DNA of 40,860 nt from an uncultured Verrucomicrobiota bacterium (lineage in GTDB: Bacteria; Verrucomicrobiota; Verrucomicrobiia; Opitutales; Opitutaceae): the NCBI GenBank assembly GCA_903960515.1, contig CAJCBL010000281.1, forward strand, positions 1 through 40,860, read 5' to 3'. A model generated the notes under the pieces. That model was given only the letters and a program-made list of their open reading frames with translations, was not told the origin of the DNA and did no database searches. Shown here piece after piece: positions 31,314 through 39,548 of the stretch. Position 1 is the stretch's first letter, and each line of letters begins with the position of its first letter. The translations under genes and the position numbers were made by a program.

Positions 31314-32074
31314 AGCCGTGTTTTTCGTTGGGATTGTGGCAATAGACGCACTCTGCAAGAGCGCATCACGTGCTTGTCGATAAGCACATGTCATGCCGCC
31401 GCAGCCCTCAGTGCGGGGGCTGCCACTGGTCGATTGTGCGGTGGGTGTGCGGGCAAGGAGCGGCGCAGTCGCCGGCCTTTCGGTGCGAGGGCGAATGAGC
31501 CTTCATCGCGGCGATCCGGCGTGTGGATGCGATGGAGTTCCATACCGAGTGGCTGCTCCGAGCGCCCGGCCCGAATCTCTTCACAGGTTGGAGCGCTTTC
31601 CATCCATCCCCGCCAAGACGTCGCAACTCTTCCACGATGGCGTATCCGCGATCATGGACTGTTTAAACAGTCGGACCGGCGGACCTGAAGCGGAAAATCG
31701 GGGCAGTTGTAGTGCCAGGTTTAGCACTAACCATTCGGCCGAGGTTGCAGAGTCGCGCGTCGAGCGCCTGCCATTGGCCGATCACTGGCTCGTCACTCGG
31801 CGCAGGGCAACATCCCCGTCCATGCGGCGCGGATCGATAACTGCGGCATGCTGTGAGGAGCGCAGAGAAACGGGCTGGAACGCCGATAAACCGCAGCTTT
31901 ACACCACTGTTTTAGTCGTGTTTTATGTAATTATTGTTTAACGAGTTAACGGTTTGTTTACTTTTCGACTTGTTTTTAAATGTTTAGTAAACATACCGAT
32001 GCCTGCCGCCCAATCGCATCGCGCCAACTCGACTCCAACCGCACCGGCCCACCGCCTCGCCTCTCCTCAAGTCC
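31314..32074. other. Long intergenic region with AT-rich island and TGTTTA motifs
   Basis: 761 bp without a convincing gene. Two overlapping minus-strand frames at 31391-31635 look non-coding. The stretch 31905-31998 is the most AT-rich DNA in the window. In it lie TGTTTA at 31935, 31955 and 31981, the last as the perfect palindrome TGTTTA-G-TAAACA (31981-31993). It probably contains promoters for msrC and downstream genes and for the minus-strand gene. Confidence 0.5.
31657..31672. promoter_or_regulatory. 16-bp perfect palindrome
   Basis: GACTGTTTAAACAGTC is fully self-complementary. It has the TGTTTA/TAAACA core also seen at 31981-31993. In such GC-rich DNA an AT-centred palindrome of this length is suggestive of a dimeric regulator site. 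Confidence 0.45.
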
Positions 32075-32599
32075 ATGAGCCACTCGCCCACATCGCCCGT
32101 CCCCTCCGCCTTCCCCGACACCGCCAGCCGCTATCGCGCGCTGCACTCGGAACTCGCCGGCCTGCTCACCGACGAACGCGACTGGCTGGTCAATCTCGCC
32201 AACACTTCCGCCCTCCTCAACCTGCGCCTGCCCGAACTCAACTGGGTGGGTTTCTACCTTTGGCGTGGCGGAGAACTGGTGCTGGGACCCTTCCAGGGCA
32301 AACCGGCCTGCGTGCGCATCGCCCGGGGACGCGGGGTCTGCGGCACCGCAGCGGCCAGTCGCTCATCCATCGTCGTTGCCGACGTGCACCAATTCCCCGG
32401 ACACATCGCCTGCGATGCCGCCTCCGCCAGCGAGGCCGTAATCCCGCTCGCCCTACCCGACCGCCAGCTGGGAGTGCTCGACCTGGACTCCCCGCACACC
32501 AACCGCTTCGAGGACGCCGATCGTATCGGCCTTGAGGCGGTAGCCCGTCTGCTCATCTCCGGCACCGATTGGCCCGCCGAGATCGGCGACCGAGCCTGA
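32075..32599 (+). CDS. msrC: Free methionine-(R)-sulfoxide reductase (GAF domain)
   Basis: 174 residues, a single GAF domain as in fRMsr. The three redox cysteines are all present with family spacing: Cys79 and Cys89 in KPACVRIARGRGVCGTA and Cys113 in PGHIACDAASASE, matching C84, C94 and C118 of the E. coli enzyme. ELNWVGFYLWRGGELVLGPF and GVLDLDSPHTNRF are further family marks. It reduces free methionine R-sulfoxide to methionine using thioredoxin-type electrons. In this sulfur cluster it may salvage imported oxidised methionine. The AT-rich island upstream is its likely promoter. Confidence 0.95.
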   Translation: MSHSPTSPVPSAFPDTASRYRALHSELAGLLTDERDWLVNLANTSALLNLRLPELNWVGFYLWRGGELVLGPFQGKPACVRIARGRGVCGTAAASRSSIVVADVHQFPGHIACDAASASEAVIPLALPDRQLGVLDLDSPHTNRFEDADRIGLEAVARLLISGTDWPAEIGDRA

Positions 32600-32626
32600 A
32601 CCGCACCGCCGCACCATTCACTCGCC

Positions 32627-34579
32627 ATGAGCGCCCCCCTTTCAGCGGACACCGAAACCTTCGCCCCGCCCGCGCCGCCACGCCCCGGTTCTCTGTCCGA
32701 TCTCGCCACCTACCGCCGGCTCCATGCTGAGAGCTTGGCCAACCCGGACAAATTCTGGCCGGAGCAGATCGCCGAGTTTCACTGGTTTAAGCAGCCCGAT
32801 CACGCCTTCACTGGCAAAGGTCCAGAAGCGCGCTGGTTTCCCGGAGGCCGCGCCAACCTCGCCTTCAACGCCCTCGATCGCCACATCTTGGCCGGTCGCG
32901 GCGACACCCTCGCCCTCATCTGGGAAAGCGAAGCCGTGGCTGCCGACCGCCAGCCGCGCGAAGTGCGCCGCTACACCTACACGCAACTGCGCGACGAGGT
33001 AGTCCGCCTCGCCTCCGCCCTCTCCGCGCTCGGAGTACAGAGCGGCGACCGCGTAACCATCTATCTCCCGATCGTACCCGAACTCCCGATCGCGATGCTC
33101 GCCTGCGCCTGGCTGGGAGCGGCGCACAATGTCGTCTTCGCCGGTTTTCCGTCGCAGGCGCTCCTGGACCGCATCGAGGATTCCGGTAGCCACGTAGTCA
33201 TCACTGCCGACGGCGGCTGGCGCAACGGAAAGGTCGTGCCCCTCAAGCCCATCCTCGACGAGGCGCTCAACCGCACCGCGCTCGTCCGCCACGTCGTTGT
33301 GCTCCGCCACACCGGCTCGCCGATCGAGCTGCGCGCCGGCCGCGACCACCTCTGGAGCGAACTCGTTGCATCCGGCGACCCCGCACATCCCCCCGCCCAG
33401 GTGCCGAGCGGCCATCCGTCGTTCCTCATGTACACCTCGGGCAGCACGGGGAAACCCAAGGGCATCGCCCACGGCACCGCCGGCTACCTCGTCCACACCG
33501 GCCTCACAGCCCGCCACGCCTTCGATCTGCACCCTGGCGATGTCGTCTGGTGCACGGCCGATCCGGCTTGGATTACCGGACACACCTACACCGTCTATGG
33601 CCCGCTGCTGGCCGGCGCCACCACAGTGATCTACGAGGGCATCCTGTCCTCACCCGACTGGGACCGCGCCTGGGATATCATCGCCCGTCACCGCCCCCAG
33701 GTCCTCTATACGACGCCCACGCTCGTGCGCGCCTGGATCCGCCATGGCGAAACCGGCCTGCGCCAGCGCGACCTTTCCAGCCTGCGCCTGCTCGCCTCGG
33801 TCGGCGAGCCGATCGGCCCCTCGGTTTGGCGCTGGTTCCGCGAAGTCGTGGGCGCGGGACGCACACCTGTCGTTGATACCTGGTGGCAAACCGAGGCCGG
33901 CGCAGCGATGATCTTCCCCTTCCCCTACGCCACACCTGCCAAGCCCGGCTCGGCCTCGCTGCCCTTCTTCGGCGTGCAACCGGCGCTCGTCGGTGCCGAC
34001 GGCCGGGAAGTTGTCGGCGCAGGTTCAGGACAACTCGTCATCAAAAGCCCGTGGCCGGGCATGCTGCTTGGCATCTGGAACAACCCGCAGCGCTACCGGG
34101 CAACCTACTGGGAGACCATCCCGGGGTTCTTCCTCACCGGCGACACCGCCCGGCGCGATGCCGACGGCTATTTCTGGGTCCTCGGCCGCGCCGACGACGT
34201 GATCAAAGTCAACGGACACCGCCTCGGCACCGCCGAGATCGAGGGGGCGATCGTGGCCCATGCCTCGGTGGCCGAAAGCGCTGTAGTGGGCGTGCCCGAC
34301 GAACAGGTGGGCGAGGCCGTGCTGGCCTTCGTCGTGCTCAAGTCGGGATATGAGGCCGACGACACCACCCGCGCCGCCATCGTCCGCGAGATCGAAACCC
34401 AGGTGGGCAAGCTGGCCCGCCCGCGCGAGATCCGCTTCCTGGAGAGCCTGCCCAAAAACCGCAGCGGCAAAATCCTCCGACGCCTGCTTCGTGAATACGC
34501 AATTACCGGAAAGGTCAGCGGAGACGTTTCCACGCTCGACGATTCCACCGCGCTGCCACCCGCAGCCCCCTCCGCATGA
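32627..34579 (+). CDS. acs: Acetyl-CoA synthetase (AMP-forming)
   Basis: 650 residues, the usual Acs size. N-terminal ACAS block (FHWFKQPDHAFTGKG), VTIYLPIVPELPIAMLACAW, P-loop MYTSGSTGKPKGIAHGTAGY, TWWQTEAGAAMI with the Trp that limits the acid to two or three carbons, TGDTARRDADGYFWVLGRAD, and LPKNRSGKILRRLLRE with the acetylation-controlled lysine are all seen. It makes acetyl-CoA from acetate, ATP and CoA. Within this cluster it can supply acetyl-CoA for serine acetylation and for CoA transfer. The substrate could also be propionate. It is 27 bp after msrC. Confidence 0.94.
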   Translation: MSAPLSADTETFAPPAPPRPGSLSDLATYRRLHAESLANPDKFWPEQIAEFHWFKQPDHAFTGKGPEARWFPGGRANLAFNALDRHILAGRGDTLALIWESEAVAADRQPREVRRYTYTQLRDEVVRLASALSALGVQSGDRVTIYLPIVPELPIAMLACAWLGAAHNVVFAGFPSQALLDRIEDSGSHVVITADGGWRNGKVVPLKPILDEALNRTALVRHVVVLRHTGSPIELRAGRDHLWSELVASGDPAHPPAQVPSGHPSFLMYTSGSTGKPKGIAHGTAGYLVHTGLTARHAFDLHPGDVVWCTADPAWITGHTYTVYGPLLAGATTVIYEGILSSPDWDRAWDIIARHRPQVLYTTPTLVRAWIRHGETGLRQRDLSSLRLLASVGEPIGPSVWRWFREVVGAGRTPVVDTWWQTEAGAAMIFPFPYATPAKPGSASLPFFGVQPALVGADGREVVGAGSGQLVIKSPWPGMLLGIWNNPQRYRATYWETIPGFFLTGDTARRDADGYFWVLGRADDVIKVNGHRLGTAEIEGAIVAHASVAESAVVGVPDEQVGEAVLAFVVLKSGYEADDTTRAAIVREIETQVGKLARPREIRFLESLPKNRSGKILRRLLREYAITGKVSGDVSTLDDSTALPPAAPSA

Positions 34580-34773
34580 CGCCGGTCCGCATCCGCGGCA
34601 TCGCCACCCGCTCCACCTGTAGTTGGGCGAACCGGCCCCGGGCGACCACACCTCGCCCGCCCGCGTTCGCCGTCCCCGCCTCACTCGCACCCCGCGCTCC
34701 GCAGGGCAGCCGCTAGCCCACCAGCACCTGTTTCGCCCCCTTCTCTTCATTTTAGACCTGTCCCTATATCGCA

Positions 34774-35766
34774 ATGAATCGCTCACTCCGCTCGCTCTTC
34801 CTCTCCGCCATCGCCCTCATCGGCGCAGGCGCCTTCGCTGCCGACGCCGCCAAACCGGCCGAGCTGCGCCTCGACTTCGCCACCTACAACCCCAGCAGCC
34901 TCGTCCTCAAAAAGTTCGGCTGGCTCGAAGAGGACCTGAAGGCCGACGGCGTCGCCGTTCGCTGGATCTTCAGCGCCGGCAGCAACAAGGCCAACGAACT
35001 GGTCTCCTCCAACAGCTCCGACTTCGGCTCCACCGCCGGCTCGGCCGCGCTCATCGCCCGCACCAACGGCGTGCCACAGAAAACCATCTACGTCTACTCG
35101 CGCCCCGAGTGGGCGCAGCTGCTGGTGAAGGCCGACTCCCCCATCAAGACCGTGGCCGACCTGCGCGGCAAAAAGATCGCCGCCACCCGCGGCACCGATC
35201 CGTTCACCCTCACCCTGCGCGGCCTGCGCGATGCCGGACTCACCCAGAAGGATGTCGAACTCGTCCCCCTACAGCACTCCGACGGCTACCTCGCTTGGCA
35301 GCGCGGCAACGTGGACGCCTGGGCCGCACTGGACCCCTTCCTGGCCACCGCCCTGCTCAAGGACGGCGCCCGAGTGATCTTTGCGAAAGTCGAATACAAC
35401 ACTTTCGGCGTGCTCAACGTGCGCGAGGAGTTCCTCCTGCAGTATCCCACCTATGTGCAGCGCGTGATCAAGGCCTACGAGAAGGCCCGCCTCTGGATCA
35501 TCGCCCACCCCGATGATGCCGCCGCGATCCTGGCTGAAGCCGCGAAAATCGACGTCGTTGTCGCCAAGAACCAACTCACCCAGCGCACCGCCCTGCGGCC
35601 CGAAGACGGCGCCGGCGTGCCCGGCCCTCTGTTGCGCGCCGCCCTGGCCGGTGTCGTCCCAGTGCTCATCGAGGAGAAGATCGCCAAGCCCGGCTCCGAT
35701 CCCGCGAAGTCGCTCGAGGAGTTGATCGACTCCGCCCCGGCCCTCGCCGCTGTCGCCAGCAAATAA
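34774..35766 (+). CDS. ssuA: ABC importer 3: aliphatic-sulfonate-type binding protein
   Basis: 330 residues. Signal peptide hydrophobic core LFLSAIALIGAGAFAA, then ELRLDFATYNPSSLVLKKFG, WIFSAGSNKANELVSSNSSD, FGSTAGSAALIARTNGVPQK and HSDGYLAWQRGNVDAWAALD. This is classical SsuA text, including GS(N)KANEL, DFG-TAG and the QxGxVDAWA second-lobe motif. It captures aliphatic sulfonates or similar molecules in the periplasm. Unlike binding proteins 1 and 2 it lacks the double cysteine. The leader 34580-34773 has a short TCATTTTAGACC/TATATC AT-rich stretch just before the ATG, a possible promoter. A hairpin follows the stop. Confidence 0.92.
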   Translation: MNRSLRSLFLSAIALIGAGAFAADAAKPAELRLDFATYNPSSLVLKKFGWLEEDLKADGVAVRWIFSAGSNKANELVSSNSSDFGSTAGSAALIARTNGVPQKTIYVYSRPEWAQLLVKADSPIKTVADLRGKKIAATRGTDPFTLTLRGLRDAGLTQKDVELVPLQHSDGYLAWQRGNVDAWAALDPFLATALLKDGARVIFAKVEYNTFGVLNVREEFLLQYPTYVQRVIKAYEKARLWIIAHPDDAAAILAEAAKIDVVVAKNQLTQRTALRPEDGAGVPGPLLRAALAGVVPVLIEEKIAKPGSDPAKSLEELIDSAPALAAVASK

Positions 35767-35779
35767 CTCCACGTCAGCC

Positions 35780-35806
35780 GTCGCCGCGTGCTTGCCGCGC
35801 GGCGAC
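35780..35806 (+). promoter_or_regulatory. Intercistronic hairpin after binding-protein gene 3
   Basis: GTCGCCGCG (35780-35788) and CGCGGCGAC (35798-35806) are perfect 9-bp arms around a 9-nt loop, 13 bp after the stop codon and 21 bp before the permease ATG. It occupies the same place in the operon as the hairpin at 7793-7819. Confidence 0.6.
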
Positions 35807-35827
35807 TCCATCTTCCCCGCCCGCCAG

Positions 35828-36676
35828 ATGCCCGCTCACTCGCCAACCGAGCCCAACGCCGCGCCCAGCGGTCCGGTATCGGCAGCGCCCTCAACACCGC
35901 TCCGGCGGCGTGCGCTGCGTTGCCTGCTGGCCGCAGCGGTGCCTGCGCTGCTCTTCACCTTGTGGTGGTTGGCCACCGACGTGTGGCATCTCTTCCTGGC
36001 CAATCAACTCCCCTCGCCCCGCCAGGTCTGGAGCGCCCTGCTCGAGCTCAGCGGCGAGGGCGACTACACCCGCCACCTCGGAGCCTCGCTGCGGCGTGTC
36101 GGTATCGGTTTTTCCCTTGGCGCCTCAGCCGCCCTCGTCATCGGTTTCGCCGTGGGCCTCTCCCACACCATCGAGCGACTGCTCGACCCGACCCTCCAGG
36201 CCCTGCGCAATGTTCCCTCCCTGGCCTGGGTGCCGTTCCTGCTGCTCTGGCTCGGGATCGACGAGACTCCCAAGATCACCCTCATCGCCATCGGCAGCTT
36301 CTTCCCCGTCTACCTCAATCTCGTAACCGGTGTCCGCCAAGTGGATCGCAAGCTCATCGAGGTCGGGCACATCTTCGGGCTGGGCAAGCTTGCGTTGGTA
36401 TGGCGCATCTTCCTACCCGCCGCCACTCCGTATGCGCTCGCCGGACTGCGTATCGGGGCCGGCCAGGCCTGGCTCTTCCTGGTGGCCGCCGAGCTCATCG
36501 CCTCCACCCGCGGCCTGGGCTTCATGCTCATCGACGGCCAGAACAACCTGCGCCCCGACATCATGCTCGTTGGCATCCTCACTCTGGCACTACTCGGCAA
36601 GGCCACCGACGGCCTGCTGCGCCTGGTCGAGCGCCGCCTGCTCGTCTGGTCCGACACCTTCGAAGCGAAAGCCTGA
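35828..36676 (+). CDS. ssuC: ABC importer 3: permease
   Basis: 282 residues. A Pro/Ala-rich N-terminus of about 30 residues precedes about six helices (LLAAAVPALLFTLWWLATDV first). NVPSLAWVPFLLLWLGIDET and the EAA loop EVGHIFGLGKLALVWRIFLP are typical of SsuC, as is AAELIASTRGLGFMLIDGQN. I use the ATG at 35828. It is followed 2 bp later by the ATPase gene. Confidence 0.93.
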   Translation: MPAHSPTEPNAAPSGPVSAAPSTPLRRRALRCLLAAAVPALLFTLWWLATDVWHLFLANQLPSPRQVWSALLELSGEGDYTRHLGASLRRVGIGFSLGASAALVIGFAVGLSHTIERLLDPTLQALRNVPSLAWVPFLLLWLGIDETPKITLIAIGSFFPVYLNLVTGVRQVDRKLIEVGHIFGLGKLALVWRIFLPAATPYALAGLRIGAGQAWLFLVAAELIASTRGLGFMLIDGQNNLRPDIMLVGILTLALLGKATDGLLRLVERRLLVWSDTFEAKA

Positions 36677-36678
36677 CC

Positions 36679-37497
36679 ATGGCCGCCCCCCTCACCCTCT
36701 CGCCCGCCGCCGCGCCCGCACTCACCCGAGGCAGCACCATCGAGCTCCAAGCCGTGGGCAAACACTTCCCCGGCGGCGCACCCGTCCTGGCCGACGTGGA
36801 TCTCCGCGTACGCCCCGGCGAGATAGTGGGGCTTGTGGGCCCCAGCGGCTGCGGCAAATCCACCCTTCTGCGACTGCTGGCCGGGCTCGACCGCGAGCAC
36901 ACCGGCACTTTGCTCGTGGGCGGCCGCCCGGTGACCGGCCCCGATCGCGCCGTTGGGTTCATGTTCCAGGAACCGCGCCTCCTGCCCTGGCTCACCGTTG
37001 CGGAAAACATCGCCTTTGGCATCGCCCCGGGCCGCCGCTCCGAGAGCGCAGCCATCGTAGGGCGCCTCATCGAACAGGTGCACCTCGACGGCTCCGCCAA
37101 GCTCTATCCGCGCCAGCTCTCCGGCGGCATGCAGCAGCGCACCGCCCTGGCCCGCGCGCTCGCCGCCGAGCCCGCCGTGCTCCTGCTCGACGAACCCTTC
37201 AGCGCACTCGACGCCTTCACGCGCATCCACCTCCAGGATCTCGTCCTCGAACTCTGGCAACGCACGCAGCTCACGATGGTGCTCGTCACCCATGAGGTCG
37301 ACGAGGCCCTCTACCTGAGCGACCGGGTGGTCGTATTCAGCGAGCGCCCCGCCCGCATCTCCGAGATCGTCGAGGTCAAGCTCGACCGCCCCCGCCACCG
37401 CCGCGATCCCGCCCTGCTCGAACTCTGCGGCGACCTCCTCGAAAAGCTGCGTCTTGCCGGCCGCTGGGACCGCAAGAAACCGGAGTACGAGATCTGA
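36679..37497 (+). CDS. ssuB: ABC importer 3: ATP-binding protein
   Basis: 272 residues. Walker A GPSGCGKSTLLRLLAG, Q-loop FQEPRLLPWLTVAEN, signature LSGGMQQRTALARAL, Walker B VLLLDEPFSALDAF and H-loop LVTHEVDEALYLSDRV are present. The Q-loop text FQEPRLLPW is that of SsuB and differs from the QDY(S/G)LFPW of importers 1 and 2. The C-terminus RWDRKKPEYEI resembles importer 2's ATPase. Confidence 0.94.
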   Translation: MAAPLTLSPAAAPALTRGSTIELQAVGKHFPGGAPVLADVDLRVRPGEIVGLVGPSGCGKSTLLRLLAGLDREHTGTLLVGGRPVTGPDRAVGFMFQEPRLLPWLTVAENIAFGIAPGRRSESAAIVGRLIEQVHLDGSAKLYPRQLSGGMQQRTALARALAAEPAVLLLDEPFSALDAFTRIHLQDLVLELWQRTQLTMVLVTHEVDEALYLSDRVVVFSERPARISEIVEVKLDRPRHRRDPALLELCGDLLEKLRLAGRWDRKKPEYEI

Positions 37498-37501
37498 CGC
37501 C

Positions 37502-38233
37502 ATGAAGCTCCTCGTCTGGGATTTCAACGGCACTCTGGGCTACCGCGACGACCACTGGCGCGGCGCCATCCAGGATCTGCTCACAGCGGAGGCGCCCGAG
37601 TTCGCCACGCTGCCGGCGCAGTTGCCCCCGTTCCTTCGCTCCAGCTTCCCGTGGCGCACCCCCGAGCTGGCGCATCCACACCTCAACACCGCCGCGCTCT
37701 GGTGGTCGGCGCTGGAGCCGGCCTTCGAGCGCACCTTCCGCTCGCTCAGTGTCGATCCGGCGCGCGCCGAGCGCTTCGCCCGAGGGGTACGGCGCTACTA
37801 CTGCGCCTCGCACCGCTGGCATCTGTATCCGGACACCCTGCCCGCCCTCGACGCGCTCTCCGCCCAGGGCTGGCATCACGTGCTGCTCACCAACCATGTA
37901 CCGGAACTGCCGAAGATTCTGCGCGGCCTGGGACTGGCCGGGCGCTTCGACCGCATCGTAAACTCAGCTACGAGCGGCTATGAGAAGCCCCACCCCGAGG
38001 CCTTCGCGCACGCGGCCGAGGGCCTGGGCGAAGTTGAGGACATCTGGATGATCGGCGATTCCATCACCTCCGACTTCGAGGGCGCCAAGCGCGCCGGCTG
38101 GAACGCCGTCCTGGTTCGGCAAGAGCCCAAGCACTCCGTGCCCTGTGTAACAAATCTCACCGACCTCGTCACTTTCCTCGCCACGCCGGCGGCGACTCCC
38201 TCCAATTGGGCCGTCGCCCTTCTGCACCGCTGA
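37502..38233 (+). CDS. HAD-superfamily hydrolase (phosphoglycolate-phosphatase-like)
   Basis: 243 residues. Motif I is LVWDFNGTLGYRDD, with nucleophile Asp at residue 6 and an Asn where most have Asp/Leu. Motif II is HVLLTNHVPEL, motif III the Lys in SGYEKPHPEAF, and motif IV is WMIGDSITSDFEGAKRAGWN. The helical cap between I and II suggests small-molecule phosphatase activity. The substrate is unknown. The ATG is 4 bp after the ssuB-like stop and MetY follows by 16 bp, so it is in the same operon. A role in clearing damaged phosphorylated metabolites is possible but unproven. Confidence 0.88.
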   Translation: MKLLVWDFNGTLGYRDDHWRGAIQDLLTAEAPEFATLPAQLPPFLRSSFPWRTPELAHPHLNTAALWWSALEPAFERTFRSLSVDPARAERFARGVRRYYCASHRWHLYPDTLPALDALSAQGWHHVLLTNHVPELPKILRGLGLAGRFDRIVNSATSGYEKPHPEAFAHAAEGLGEVEDIWMIGDSITSDFEGAKRAGWNAVLVRQEPKHSVPCVTNLTDLVTFLATPAATPSNWAVALLHR

Positions 38234-38249
38234 ACCTTTCCCTTTCTCC

Positions 38250-39548
38250 ATGGCCAACGAAAACCGTTCCTTCGGATTCGAAACCCGGATGCTCCACGCA
38301 GGGCACATACCCGACGCCGCCACCGGCGCGCGCGCAGTGCCCATCTACCAGACCACCTCCTACGTGTTCGACAACGCCGACCACGCCGCCCGGCTCTTCG
38401 AGCTCAAGGAGTATGGCGACATCTACACGCGTATCGGCAATCCCACCAACGCCGTGCTCGAGGAGCGCCTCGCCTCGCTGGAGGGGGCCACCGGCGCCGT
38501 AGCCACCGCCAGCGGCATGGCCGCCCAGTTCCTCACCTTCATGACTCTGCTGGAGCCGGGCGACGAGATCGTGGCCTCCGCCCACCTCTACGGCGGCACC
38601 ATCACCCAGCTCACCCACACGCTCAAAAAGCTGTCGGTGAAAGTCCACTTCGTCGACCCCACCTCCATCGACAACTGGGCCCGCGCCATCACCCCGAAGA
38701 CGAGGATTCTCTACGGCGAGACCATCGGCAACCCTAAGGGCAGCATCCTCGATCTGGAGCCGCTGGGCGCGCTGGCGAAGTCCCACGGCATACCGCTCGT
38801 GGTCGACAACACCTTCGCCACCCCGTGGCTGTGCCGGCCCATGGACTTTGGCGCCGACATCGTGGTGTACTCCGCCACCAAGTTCCTCGCCGGCCACGGC
38901 AACTCCATCGCCGGCGTAGTGCTCGACTCGGGGCGTTTCGACTTCACGAACTTCCCCACCATCGCCGCACCGGAGCCGGCCTACCACAACCTGAAGTTTT
39001 TCGACACCTTCGGCCACTACGCCTTCCTCATGAAGGTCAGGACGGTCTCGCTGCGCGACACCGGCGCCTGCCTCTCGCCCACCAACGCCTTCCTGGCCAT
39101 CCAGGGTATCGAGACGCTCTCGCTGCGCATGGACCGCCATGTAGCCAACGCTCTGGCACTCGCCAAATACCTCGAAGGCCATCCCAAGGTCGCCTGGGTT
39201 TCCTACGCCGGCCTGCCCTCACACCCGCAATACGCGCTCGGCAAAAAGTACCTGCCCCGCGGCACCGGCGCGGTGTTCTCCTTCGGCCTGAAGACCACAC
39301 CGGAGAAGGCCCGCGCAGCCGGGGCGCAGTTCATCGAAGGCCTGGAGCTGTTCTCGCACCTGGCCAACGTGGGCGACGTGCGCAGCCTGGTTATCCACCC
39401 CGCCTCGACCACTCACCAACAACTCACCGACGCCGAACTCACCGCCTGCGGCATCGGCCCGGAACTGATCCGCCTTTCTGTCGGACTCGAAAACTCGGAG
39501 GACCTCCTATGGGATCTGGAACAAGCCTTGCATGTGACATCAGTCTGA
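38250..39548 (+). CDS. metY: O-acetylhomoserine aminocarboxypropyltransferase (sulfhydrylase)
   Basis: 432 residues, the MetY length (about 430) rather than that of MetB/MetC (about 390). FETRMLHAGHIPDAATGARA, VPIYQTTSYVFDNADHAARL, YTRIGNPTNAVLEERLASLE, SATKFLAGHGNSIAGVVLDS (PLP Lys211) and ETLSLRMDRHVANALALAKY, then HPASTTHQQL and IRLSVGLEN, are all present. It joins sulfide, or methanethiol, to O-acetylhomoserine to give homocysteine or methionine directly. Thus the cluster can trap released sulfur in both cysteine and methionine form. The downstream gene starts inside its last 40 bp. Confidence 0.95.
   Translation: MANENRSFGFETRMLHAGHIPDAATGARAVPIYQTTSYVFDNADHAARLFELKEYGDIYTRIGNPTNAVLEERLASLEGATGAVATASGMAAQFLTFMTLLEPGDEIVASAHLYGGTITQLTHTLKKLSVKVHFVDPTSIDNWARAITPKTRILYGETIGNPKGSILDLEPLGALAKSHGIPLVVDNTFATPWLCRPMDFGADIVVYSATKFLAGHGNSIAGVVLDSGRFDFTNFPTIAAPEPAYHNLKFFDTFGHYAFLMKVRTVSLRDTGACLSPTNAFLAIQGIETLSLRMDRHVANALALAKYLEGHPKVAWVSYAGLPSHPQYALGKKYLPRGTGAVFSFGLKTTPEKARAAGAQFIEGLELFSHLANVGDVRSLVIHPASTTHQQLTDAELTACGIGPELIRLSVGLENSEDLLWDLEQALHVTSV

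Noticed and set aside
31391-31635. Two overlapping minus-strand ORFs of 70-75 codons
   Set aside because: Overlapping frames with Arg/His/Pro-rich text and no ribosome site. There is not enough to call either a gene.
38234-38249. SAM riboswitch before metY
   Set aside because: Only 16 bp separate the HAD gene and metY, which leaves no room.
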